Of a DNA stretch of 64,000 nucleotides, positions 36,742 to 47,116 are shown piece after piece. The notes below the pieces were generated by a model, which was not told the DNA's origin, did not search any database, and was given only the letters and a program-made list of their open reading frames with translations. Position numbers and translations under genes: made by a program. Position 1 is the first letter of the stretch; the number at the start of each line of letters is the position of its first letter. Source of the stretch: Macrobrachium rosenbergii (taxonomy: Eukaryota > Arthropoda > Malacostraca > Decapoda > Palaemonidae); contig NC_089744.1 of NCBI RefSeq assembly GCF_040412425.1, positions 31,652,501 through 31,716,500 on the forward strand. The letters run 5' to 3'.

Positions 36742-38250
36742 TCAGTGGGTGATAATTTTGAGAGTTTTTGACGCGTTTTCTATGAATATCTCCGTAACAA
36801 AAATGGTGTCTTTTCCTCTCTGTTTGATATTGGCCGTTTCTCTTTGATTCGTCCTGAGAACATGCCCCAGATACGGGAATTCACATAGAAATTCCAATTT
36901 GCGAACTTGTCCGGCTCTTGAATTAGTCCGCATGCCTACTACAGGGTGAATATTAGCTCAGTCCTGGAGACCAAGCACTGGTGGGGAAATTAAAACAATA
37001 AACCACCCCAGTAGAGGTGGTTTATTGTCATCCCATTCATAGTACAGCTGATTAGGAGTGAGCCCATTTTAAAAGCTCAGTGCATCTGTGAACATATTGA
37101 AGATATACACTGAGAGAATGTCAGTTAAAGGACCTGAAACATGTCAAGTTTCTGAAAATATAAGAATGCCGAAGAGTCTGGATGAATCATTAGCCCCCTC
37201 TCCTATTTTCTAACATGTTGCTAATGCGAGATAATCATTTATCACCTGTGAAGATAAATGATATTTCAACAATTCTTTCAGGATGTAGATGCTGTCATCG
37301 GTTGAGTGATCAGCTCTAATTCCAAACGAGTTGTCAGAAATGTGTAGAGAAGGACAGAAGTGTACTAAAAGAACAGACCCAATTGTCTTTGGAAAAATTA
37401 TGGTGATTGAAATCGGCGAAAGTCACTTAGGTCAGCTGAATCTTCTAGCTTGCTTTTGATTAGTGGTACCATGTGACTTAGGAACAGGGACTCTGGAAGA
37501 AAATCATGAGCTATGTACACATTAAAGAGTGCTGCCGGCAAAACGTCGAATGAACACTGTTGGGATTCTTGGTCTCTTACGCACTTTTGGACAGAGCTAA
37601 AATGATGCCCGACATGCTTACCCTGATCCAGCTATTTCTCCTAACCTTGTTTAATATGATGACCCGGGAATTTTGATATTTAATACCATTCCACAGTCGT
37701 AGGTAATCGCTAGACTAATTTTCTAAACATGGTCATCTGTTCCGCATTGCTTTTCACTTAACTGACAGCTCTGTGCATGTTGAAAAGGACTCTTCCCGTT
37801 TCACTAGTATTGCAACGTGACTTCTCCAGATACCAATTTACATGCCCAAAAAAAAAAATCCTGAGATTGAGAGCATAGATCTTTGGCCAGGCCATTCCAC
37901 CGGGATAGATTACTAGATTTGCCATCTATATTTTGAAAGCGTTTCCCTGAACCCAGCAATTAATATAAGATAAGAATTCACTTACATTTTTCTTGTACTA
38001 GCCATTTCGACAGGTGGGTTGCTGCGAAGCAGAGCATTTGCAGGTTGAACTATTTATTGCCCCTCATTTAATTTCGAATGCCATCCTTAAAGACCATAGT
38101 TTACTGGCGGCTCTTAAATTCCCAGGTGCTGGCAGGCGGTTACTCGTGGGGGCACGAGGGAGGGAGGGAGGGGAGGGTTCGCTGAATGTAATCTGAAATG
38201 GGATGCGATCGTAAGCTCTTCCTAGATCACAGCAAACGTTTTAGCTCACA
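36742..38250 (-). pseudogene. Non-LTR retrotransposon reverse transcriptase, decayed
   Basis: Read on the minus strand from high to low coordinates, this stretch gives successive LINE RT blocks in shifting frames. They are a VCCDLGRAYDRIP-like block near 38190-38230, then FDVLPAALFNVYIAHDFLPE at about 37490-37560, MVPLIKSKLEDSADLSDFRR at about 37410-37470 (the usual IPLIK..DLSNYRP block), remnants of the QFGF..HSTDD block at 37290-37340, and a final EFLCEFPYLGHVLRTNQRET block at about 36810-36900. Stops occur roughly every 20-60 codons. The catalytic YADD was not found. A perfect 13-bp hairpin (36995-37028) interrupts the coding text. The order of the first block relative to the others is odd and may reflect a second fragment. 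Confidence 0.62.
36995..37028. repeat. Perfect 13-bp hairpin
   Basis: ACAATAAACCACC (36995-37007) and its exact complement (37016-37028) enclose the 8-nt loop CCAGTAGA, inside the decayed LINE. Confidence 0.9.
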
Positions 38251-38380
38251 AGGGACTCATGCAGGTGGTGAGATGCACTGCACTGACCTACCCATGACGT
38301 TGTAGCTGTATTCATCATCACTCTCATCATTATCTACACACGCATATACACATGTACATACACGTATATATGCATATATA

Positions 38381-38383
<3 letters not shown>

Positions 38384-38439
<56 letters not shown>

Positions 38440-38440
38440 T
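38384..38440. repeat. (TA)n microsatellite within a TA/CA-rich cluster
   Basis: A TA run of 57 bp with one TT phase break at 38431. Mixed TACA, ATGT and TATACA units extend from about 38336 to 38495. Confidence 0.93.
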
Positions 38441-38639
38441 ACACACATATATATACACATATACATACATACATATATATGTATATATATACATGTGAGT
38501 TTGCGTGTGTAGATAATGGTGAGAGAGAGTGGAGAGAAGTGTCTATCATAAAAAAACGGCCTCTAGAGATAAGCATGTAAGTCACAAATTAACCAAATAT
38601 GATCAGCTGTAGAATCGTTAAAAATGCTTTGCAGACCAT

Positions 38640-38960
38640 CCAAAATCAGGTAATGCTGATCAAGACTTGTGAGAGACTCCTCAGGTGTACACCCATGAAG
38701 CCTCTAAACCAAATTTTGACATAAATAATTAGTATTCTAACACCGCCTACAGTCACGTGCAGGACGAGCATTCTATATGGTCTCGAAAAGTTTTCACCTC
38801 CACGATGTCGTCCCGGGAATTTATGCAATAAACATGGATAGGCCACCTCTAGAGCAATATGCCACGACATATTCCCTAACTGTAACTGGTAACGTTGAAA
38901 AGCTGAAATTTTTCAGCAATGAAGCACAAACGGTAAAATCGTAGCCAATAAGTGAAGCTT
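38640..38960 (-). pseudogene. Possible LINE endonuclease-domain remnant
   Basis: On the minus strand, segments such as VREYVVAYCSRGGLSMFIA and, about 230 bp on, a HIWLICDLHAYL-like block resemble the middle and the GDFNAH motif of the apurinic-type endonuclease that precedes the RT in jockey/CR1-like LINEs. It lies upstream, on the same strand, of the RT fragment at 36742-38250. The match is loose and frames change, so this is only a suggestion. Confidence 0.25.
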
Positions 38961-40379
38961 TTATAGCACATGTTGAAGAGGTGCGTATTCCGCTCAAGAC
39001 CAAAGATGCTCCACGATATTACGTCCGATAAATTCATAATTTCCGACGATAATGGAAGGGAGTGTTACATCCTTCGAGCGCTGGAGGTGGGGGAGTGTTG
39101 TTATTATGAGCGGGGAGGACTGTACTTGAGACCGACGGTGTATTTATGTTGGGTATGCGGTTTTGAGAGTAACCTGAGAGTCATCCTTAAAAGGAGGTGG
39201 GGGGGGGGGGAGGAGTTGGTTTCGATTGAGGATGTCTGAATACCTTTACTTTAGGACAGACATTCTCATATTCGAAGACATCAAGACAATGGAGACAATG
39301 GAAAGAAAGTAACTCGGTATGTTACTATATCTCTTAATACTGTCTGTAAGATATGGGAAATATTGTAGAAGGGCTTGAGCCTGAGAGACTTCATTTCTGA
39401 CCGATGGCATTTGGCCACTGAAAAATCCAAGTTGTGGATAACAACGGGATATCTCTTCTCAGCTCCCAGGCAAGCTGCTCCCTGATTCTAAGGGTTTTGT
39501 CCTTGGAGCAAACGAGTAGCGCTTTCTCTTCCTGAGAGTTTGTGCAGGCCAAGTCATAGTTATCGAATTTGAGAAGAAGAAAAGAGGGATTAGAATTCGA
39601 CTAACTTCCAGGAGCCGACTTTCTTAGCTGAGACGCCCACTCGCCTAAATAAGGGCAAAGTGGACGAACCCATCATCCCACCAATCTAGGAATGGTAAGG
39701 GTTATTTCGAGGGGAGGAGAGACTCGAAGGAAGGTTTGATCCCATCGGTATCGCACGGCACCTCATCAACTAACCGTTAGTGAAATAAGTACACTTGAAT
39801 CCCAAAGCAATGACAAAACCTCGTCCAAGAGACCCAGACTATAAACAGAGGAGAAAACCGCAACAAACTAAAAATGATCCAAAATTTCCCTTTCCTCTTC
39901 CTTTCTCTCACTCCTCTTTCTTTTTCTTCATTCCTTCCTTCTCTCCTTTAACTTTCTCCTCTAAAACTTTTCCCTCTCAGGCAATTGGATGTTTCCTTCC
40001 TATCATTCATCGCAACTTTACCCATCACTAGATCATCACTGGGGTGTTCTCTCTCTGTTTATATATATATGTGTTAGTGTATGTGTGTATACAGTATGTT
40101 ATATATATACATACGCATTATACATAATTTTTTTATTAACACTCATTCATATGTGACAAGACAAAATGGGCAAAAACATTCTACGCATAAGCAAATCAAT
40201 ATCACACTGGGAGAAGGAGTAATGATATATAGTGTTAATTATAACATAAAGAAAATTAAGCTAATAAATACATAGTGCTGAGAATGGCAAAAAGAGTCAA
40301 GAAATGGGTAAGGCATTTTACAGAAGCACTGTCGACCCTTAAACTTAAAGGCATCAACATCCACGATAACAATGGCACA
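38961..40379. other. Non-coding stretch, nothing recognised
   Basis: Contains a G run at 39199-39210 and a T/C-rich segment at 39890-39975. No coding signature. Confidence 0.5.
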
Positions 40380-40482
<103 letters not shown>

Positions 40483-41808
40483 CGCAATCATATAACTCCT
40501 ATAATCTACAATCAGTCACTGTACTCATCCTCTTTCACTCTCCACAGAAACGATTTAATAGCAACATGAAACCCCCGCTTATCATTAACTCTCTCAACTT
40601 GATTCATGACGGTCCTCTTTCCATCTTCTGCCCGCCCCCATCCAACACAGGCCACCGCTATTTTAAACAGCAGAGCCTCGCTCCCCGGCCCCGAAAGGAA
40701 AATCCGACCCCGGAGTAACGAGTCAGGATAGGGCAGGAAGGTATGCAACGGAGGAGTTTGGGCCCGGGGCGGATGGGGTCTAAGACAACCGCACGTGTCT
40801 GTCACCTTATCCGTCTTCAAAAGCCACATGGCAAACATCTGCCGAAGTCCCCCAACCGTTTCTACCACAAAATATATTTGTTTCTTTCAACTTCCTGTTG
40901 AGGTGTGTGTGTGTGTGTGTGTGTGCGTGTGTGCATGTGTGTGTTCGCAGATGCATTTGGCAATGCCATATCGTCAGTGCTGCTTGGGCACCAACTATTT
41001 CTGGTCTTGCTATGAGATGGCAGACTATAGTGAAAAGGTAGGGAGCAGATGTTTGCACGTTTCGCAAATGACTTATGCTGATATAAACAAGTCAATCGCA
41101 GCTACCTGAGAGGAGGCAAGGCGCCAATAAATGTGTCTTAAGTATAGTTCACTGCGTGAATTCGGCAAGATATATTATAAGAGCGAACTCATACACACAC
41201 ACATATGGCTGCATCTAGTGATTACTTATACATTCAAAACCCACCCAACCCTCAAACAAAAGACTACAACAGAGAACACCATAGTTGTCGTACAACACCC
41301 TTTTTTAACTAAACCTCTGACTATACGGACCACCATAATCGTCTTGATGACAGATCCTGTGAATGTAAGAATATGTAAATAAGAACTTCTAAGGGAACAA
41401 CCACTTGATGATCTTAACATTATTGTTCACTTACAATAACACCACTAACAAGGGTACATCCAAATAAGACAGATGACACGTTCATCTTTCCTGCTATTGC
41501 CATATGCACCGGATTACAAATTTTTACTGTTACATCCGGGAACACAGCCCATACTCCCTTATGAAAAACCTCCTATAACGTCCAAAACCTCTTCGTAGAA
41601 AAGTACCATTATATAACAAACAGGACTCTTTCTCTCTCCTTTTATCTATTCAGATGTGACCCCAGCCAACATCTCATACGGTAAATATGACAATTAAATA
41701 TAGTTCCGGGCAGTGACACTCAATAGATGTATGCGAGCATTGAATATGAGGCCATTAAGAAATTACTTGAGTCACTGCATAAACAATAAATCAATAATCA
41801 AGGTAACG

Positions 41809-41812
<4 letters not shown>
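40483..41812. other. Non-coding stretch with a GC-richer block
   Basis: The 40560-40890 block is GC-richer, with open frames on both strands, but no protein family is recognised. The (GT)n tract at 40903-40944 follows. The rest is unremarkable. Confidence 0.45.
40903..40944. repeat. (GT)n microsatellite, interrupted
   Basis: A GT run with GC and CA interruptions, 42 bp. Confidence 0.93.

Positions 41813-41886
<74 letters not shown>
41813..41886. repeat. (CT)n microsatellite
   Basis: A perfect TC run of 74 bp. Confidence 0.97.
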
Positions 41887-41888
<2 letters not shown>

Positions 41889-42743
41889 AACTCTTGTTCG
41901 TTTCTCGAACCCGACCAGGGGACACGAATGGTACCTAGTTCCCAGAGCTGCAGTATGTCTTTGATGATCTGAGGACAGAATTATGTACCTAATTGTTAGT
42001 CGACTGCTAAGAGTCGCATTATTTTGGAATGTGAGTAAGAGAGAAGGGCGAAAAAACATTTGATGTGTTCACTGCTGTCAAAAGGTTTACAATCCAAAGA
42101 GGTAATCCTCGTGCCACTGCATTTGGTTGAAACCTTTTTTATGATACTCATAAGATATTCTTTCTTTCCCACTAGAAAATGCTTCCCGACAAAATCGCAG
42201 ATAATTTAGACACGTTTTAGGAAATTACGCAAAAAAATTCATCTAAGAATAACAGGCTTTACAAAATACAGAGGATTACGAACGGACGGAGAAGGATAAA
42301 AATAATCCCCTTTACAACCGCAGCAGTTCACATCGACACCACCACTACTGAGAGTGCATACGCGGTTGCACTCAGTCACCAAACTTCGTTCTTATGTGCT
42401 CTTTTTTAGAGTGGGCGCAACTTCCTACGTGTGCATGCGCCATTGAATTTCATTCCCGAGAACCTCCCTCGAACCTCTGACACCCAGCCATAGCAATTCT
42501 ACACAAAGCCCGGACAAAACATGCCAACCACATTTAGTTATCTAATGGTTAGAACAAAGTGCAATAAAACAGCTGGTGGTTTTTTGTCACGAAGTGTAAT
42601 TATGGCCACTAAACCACCCTGGAGCGGGTGTCGCCAGCGTCCCGCCTTCACTAAAGGAGAGTGCTACCATCAAATAAAACGATTTTTTCCTAAACGTAAA
42701 ACCATGCATTTACAGTACTGTGCGAGAACGCAAGTAGGTGTAC

Positions 42744-42746
<3 letters not shown>
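41887..42746. other. Non-coding stretch, nothing recognised
   Basis: No coding or mobile-element signature seen. Confidence 0.5.

Positions 42747-42825
<79 letters not shown>
42747..42825. repeat. (AG)n microsatellite
   Basis: A perfect AG run of 79 bp, the longest AG tract in the window. Confidence 0.97.
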
Positions 42826-42828
<3 letters not shown>

Positions 42829-43321
42829 TTCAATAATTGGTTCTTCGAAATTCATTAATTTAATGTTTCTTTTACTATTACGAGATGAATTTAGTAATAC
42901 AGTCCATTATTAATATATATCATTCTGGCTACACAACAATTCCCAACGTCCAAAATCTGAAAACCACGCATCGCAGTTTTTCCCCATTCCTTATACTCTC
43001 CACAACATACTTTCCCTTTCGGAATCCTCAAAGAAAAATTGGGATCATTGGATATTTTGACCTTCCTCGACCAAACCGGAGACTTTCATTTTAATATGGC
43101 ATCAAACTCTTTCCCGATGACCATCTAATTTAATACTGAATTTGTAGTTCTGTTTCCATGTAATACATACACACTTCCTACTCAGTCCTGATACATGCGT
43201 ATGCTACGCTTGGATTTGATTGGGTTTGATTTAATTTGACTAATCTGATTGATGAAAGTTTCACCTGACGACCGTGATGAAAATGGTCTAGAGGTAAAAC
43301 TGTTTTAAGTTAATTACTAAT
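42826..43321. other. Non-coding stretch, nothing recognised
   Basis: No coding signature; the LINE text starts at about 43322. Confidence 0.5.
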
Positions 43322-43533
43322 GTGCCTCGCTGTCGAACTTCTCAGTTCCAGAGGTCTTTTTTTCTTCACACCGTTGGACTGTGGAACAGCCTCCCTGAGG
43401 ATGTTAGGCAATTTGAATCTCAAAAGTTCAAGTGAAGATGCAAAGCATTACTACCCTAATAGAATACTCCTTGTATTTTAATAACTGACTACATTTTTGC
43501 CTAATTATTCATTAATTTAATTTTTTTCTTTTC

Positions 43534-43534
<1 letters not shown>

Positions 43535-43579
<45 letters not shown>
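43535..43579. repeat. (ATT)n tail of the minus-strand LINE
   Basis: 45 bp of ATT, which reads as an (AAT)n 3' tail of the endonuclease-bearing LINE piece. Confidence 0.9.
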
Positions 43580-43580
<1 letters not shown>

Positions 43581-44072
43581 TTTTGTCTATCACAGTCATC
43601 CTATTCGACTTGATGGTTTTTATAGCGTGAGGTTCCGGGTTGCATCCTGCCTCCTTAGGAGTCCATCACTTTTCTCACTTTGTGAGCTGTTTCTAAGTAG
43701 CACACTTTTCTGCGTGAGTCCTGGAGCTACTTCGGCATCTAGTTTTTCCAGATTCCTTTTCAGGGATCTTGGGATCATTTCTAGTGTTCCTATGATTATG
43801 GGTACAATTTCCAACGGCATATTCCATATCCTTCTTATTTCGATTTTCAGGTCTTGATACTTATCAGTTTTTTCTCTTTCTTCCTCATCTACTCTGGTGT
43901 CCCATGGCATTGCAACATCAATGAGTGATACTTTCTTCTCGATTTTGTCAATCAACGTCACGTCTGGTCTATTGGCACGTATCACCCTACCTGTTCTGAT
44001 ACCATACTTCCAGAGGATCTTTGCCTGATCGTTTTCCATCACTCCCTCAGGCTGGTGTTCGTACCCCTCATT

Positions 44073-44109
44073 ACAGAAGGAAGAGATCAGGCTGATCTCT
44101 TCCTTCTGT
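44073..44109. repeat. Perfect 18-bp inverted repeat with 1-nt centre
   Basis: ACAGAAGGAAGAGATCAG (44073-44090) is followed, after a single G, by its exact complement (44092-44109). It sits at the truncated 5' end of the minus-strand LINE piece and looks like a fold-back junction. Confidence 0.9.
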
Positions 44110-44227
44110 ATTTCGTAATACCTTCTGTTACTTCTTTCAAATGAATGCCACATACGAGTACTTCGGAAACTTGAATTTTAAGTCAACGGCCCCTGTGAGC
44201 TTGTTCCATATGAAAAGGGTTTATTTT

Positions 44228-44230
<3 letters not shown>

Positions 44231-44280
<50 letters not shown>
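44231..44280. repeat. (AAT)n LINE tail
   Basis: 50 bp of AAT units ending the CR1/jockey-like LINE. The following LINE starts directly after it. Confidence 0.93.
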
Positions 44281-44284
<4 letters not shown>

Positions 44285-46420
44285 ATGAGATCTGACTTGA
44301 GTAAACTGAAAGAGATGGCAGAAAAGAGGCTAAGAAGCAAGAAAACAAGAGAGGAACTGAATGAGAAATACAAAGTACAGGAGAAGGGACTAAACAACAC
44401 AACAGAAGATATAAAACAGAGGCTTAGAGCCAAAGCACATAAGATCCAATGGCACATGAATAGGAATAAAGGATACCAACAGAACAAACTCTTCGGAACC
44501 AACCAGAAAAGACTATACAGCCAACTAAGTGGGGAAGACAACCACCAGAAATTCCTAAGCCGAATCAAGTAAGAGACTCTGAGAAAACATATGGAGCAAT
44601 CCGGTATCACACAACAAACATGCAACATGGCTCCTGGAAATCAAGGCAGAAGAAATGGGGAGAATAAAACAAAGATTCACCGAGATCACGACACACAAGT
44701 CAGACACCAACTAAAGAAAATGCCCAACTGGAAAGCCCCAGGTCCCGATGAGGTCCATAGATACTGGCTCAAAAACTTCAAGGCCCTACACCCACGAATA
44801 GCAGAACAACTCCAGCATTGTATCACAAACCACCATGCGCCCAAATAGATGACCAGAGGGAGAACATAATTAGTACAGAAAGACAAGAACAAGGGAAATA
44901 TAGCAAGTAACTACAGGCCTATCACCTGCCTACCAATAATGTGGAAGTTACTAACAGGTATCATCAGTGAAAGGCTATACAACTACCTAGAGGACACAAA
45001 CACCATCCCCAACCAACAGAAAGGCTGCAGAAGGAAGTGTAGGGGCACAAAAGACCAGCTCCTAATACACAAAATGGTAATGACCAATAGTAAGAGGAGA
45101 ACCAACCTAAGCATGGCATGGACTGACTACAAGAAAGCCTTCGACATGATACCGCACACGTGGCTAATAGAATGCCTGAAAATATATGGGGCAGAGGAAA
45201 ACACCATCAGCTTCCTTAAAAATACAATGAGCAACTGGGATACAGTACTTACAAGCTCTGGGATAAGACTAGTAGAGGTTAACATCAGGAGAGGGATCTT
45301 TCAAGGCGACTCACTGTCCCCACTACTCTTCGAAGTAGCCATGATTCCCATGACAAAAGTATTGCAGACGATGGATGCTGGGTACCAACTCAAGAAAGGA
45401 GGCAACAGAATTAACTATCTGATGTTCACGAACGACATCAAGCTGTATGGTAAGAGCATCAAGGAAATAGATACCCTAATTCAGACTGTATGGATTGTAT
45501 CTGGGGACATCAGGATAGAGTCTGGAATAGAAAAATGCGCCTTGGTCAACATACAAAAAGGCAAAGTAACAAGGACTGAAGGAATAAAGCTATCAGACGG
45601 GAATAACATCAAACACATAGATGAGACAGGATGCAAATACCTGGGAATAATGGGAGGACAGGATATAAAACACCGAGAGATGAAGGACACGATCAGGAAA
45701 GAATATATGCAGTGGCTTCAGGCGATACTCAAGCAAAAACTCTTAGCCGGAAACATGACGAAAGCCATAAACACAGGGGCAGTACCAGTAATCAGATACA
45801 ACGCAGGAGTAGTGGAGTGGACGAAGGCTGAACTCCGCAGCATAGACCAGAAAACTAGAAAACACATGACAATACACAAAGCACTACACCCAAGAGCAAA
45901 TACAAACAGACTGTACAAAACACGAAAGGAAGGGGGGAGAGGGCTACTAAGCATAGAGGACTGCGTCAACATCGAGAGCAGAGCAATGGGGCAATATCTG
46001 AAAATCAGTGAAGACGAGTGGCTAAGGAGCGCATGGGAGAAGGACTGATAAAAGTAGACGAAGACCCAGAAATATACAGAGACACGAGAATGAAAAACAG
46101 AACAGAGAAATGGCACAACAAACCAATGCATGGACAGTACATGAGACAGACAAAAGAACTGGCCAGCAATGAAACATGGCCATGGCTACAGAGGGGAGAA
46201 CTCAAGAGGGACACAGAAGGAATGCTAACAGCGGCACAAGATCAGGCCCTAAGAACCAGATCTGTTCAAAGAATAATAGATGGAAATAACATCTCACCCA
46301 TATGAAGGAAGTGCAATATGAAAGATGAGACCATAAACCACATAGCAAGCGAATGTCCGGCGCTTGCACAAAACAGTACAAAAAGAGGCATGATTCAGGA
46401 GCAAAAGCCCTCCACTATAT
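44281..46420 (+). pseudogene. R2/NeSL-type LINE reverse transcriptase and CCHC finger, dead
   Basis: One frame runs from 44281 to about 46045 with stops at 44570, 44846 and 44867. It then shifts to another frame up to about 46420. In order it shows a Lys/Arg/Glu-rich N-terminal helix (LSKLKEMAEKRLRSKKTREE), [40 protein letters not shown], motif A in [30 protein letters not shown] and YLGI, then the C-terminal thumb. The catalytic motif C, normally F[AM]DD, reads FTND at 45425-45436, so the first aspartate is Asn and polymerase activity should be lost. At 46303-46305 a TGA replaces the first Cys of the C-x2-C-x8-H-x4-C finger (KCNMKDETINHIASEC). The text stops at the CA/TA array, before the endonuclease. 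The minus-strand piece at 43535-44111 carries that missing domain from the same family. Confidence 0.88.
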
Positions 46421-46433
46421 ACACATATATGTG

Positions 46434-46455
46434 TATACACACACACACACACACG

Positions 46456-46524
<69 letters not shown>

Positions 46525-46525
46525 T
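46434..46525. repeat. Compound (CA)n(AT)n(GT)n microsatellite
   Basis: CA at 46436-46470 with one GC break, AT at 46470-46516, then a short GT run. It truncates the R2/NeSL-type LINE. Confidence 0.96.
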
Positions 46526-46539
46526 TGTTTTAAGATAAT

Positions 46540-46880
46540 GTACAAGTCTTACGATAACGTACACTAGTTCTATGTACCGTAATAAACCATATCCTATATG
46601 GCTATATCGTAACACTCTACTCAAGATAAGTCACTTCCTCACAAATATTTCACTGCCGAATCGTGGATGAACACCCTTACTGGTCCTTAAAAAGAAAACT
46701 CCAGAATATGGGGCGCTTCAAGCACCTACCCAGAGGGCTCATCAGTACAAGTTGAATCCCCTTTATGGACTGATCCATTAACCTTTTACCTTCTATACAT
46801 TCTCTCGCTTCCTGGATATAAAACTCCATCCCATTTAATAACCTATCCACCCAATCTGCCCAGCACTTTCTAGGCTTCCT
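46540..46880 (-). pseudogene. LINE C-terminal end, minus strand
   Basis: At about 46730-46880 the minus strand reads GSLRKPRKCWADWVDRLLNG then MEFYIQEARECIEGKRLMDQ, which fits the G.PRK.WAD..DELL....L.IQEA signature at the C-terminus of RTE-like LINE proteins. Roughly 150 bp of presumed 3' untranslated sequence follows. The rest of the element is absent, and the (TA)n array at 46963-47049 lies on its 5' side. Confidence 0.5.
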
Positions 46881-46959
46881 AAGACTTCCAAATTACTAAA
46901 CTACTATGTCTCAAACTTCCTCATTCATCGTTTTATTCAATTTACCATTTCACGTGTGG

Positions 46960-46962
<3 letters not shown>

Positions 46963-47049
<87 letters not shown>
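46963..47049. repeat. (AT)n microsatellite
   Basis: A perfect AT run of 87 bp. Confidence 0.97.
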
Positions 47050-47051
<2 letters not shown>

Positions 47052-47081
47052 TGTATTTAGTGGAGCTCCAGGTCAAGAGGG

Positions 47082-47116
47082 TAATATATTCTATGCTGTC
47101 TGCATAGAATATATTA
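47082..47116. repeat. Perfect 15-bp hairpin
   Basis: TAATATATTCTATGC (47082-47096) and its exact complement (47102-47116) enclose the loop TGTCT, 32 bp after a TA array. Confidence 0.9.

Larger units (their letters stand above)
43535..44111 (-). pseudogene. R2/NeSL-type LINE C-terminal restriction-like endonuclease
   Basis: On the minus strand, from about 44070 down to 43630, a continuous frame encodes GYEHQPEGVMENDQAKILWK, then RANRPDVTLIDKIEKKVSLI, DVAMPWDTRVDEEEREKTDK and YQDLKIEIRRIWNMPLEIVP. This is the restriction-like endonuclease of R2/NeSL/CRE-type LINEs, with RPD, the later D of LIDVA and the EK..KYQ.L..EI helix all present. The active-site pattern looks intact over about 150 residues, but the RT is missing on this strand. 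The element ends in an (ATT)n tract at 43535-43579, which is an (AAT)n tail on the minus strand. The inverted repeat at 44073-44109 marks its truncated 5' junction. In the full protein this domain would cut the target DNA. Confidence 0.8.
43322..44280 (+). mobile_element. CR1/jockey-like LINE 3' end, interrupted by another LINE
   Basis: At 43322-43434 the plus strand reads VPRCRTSQFQRSFF then HTVGLWNSLPEDVRQFESQK, the typical C-terminal end of a CR1/jockey-like RT, with a stop at 43435-43437. The 3' untranslated part runs to about 43534, breaks off, and resumes at about 44130-44234 with NLNFKSTAPVSLFHMK, ending in an (AAT)n tail at 44231-44280. The minus-strand LINE at 48802-49740 shows the same 3' region uninterrupted (FGSLNFKSVAPVGLFHMNGF, then the tail), which identifies the middle piece (43535-44111) as a later insertion. 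I infer this order from the comparison; about 45 bp of the 3' region seem lost at the junction. Confidence 0.75.

Noticed and set aside
40512..40868. Minus-strand 118-codon frame in a GC-richer block as a host exon
   Set aside because: No splice-like borders, no recognisable family and an equally open opposite strand.
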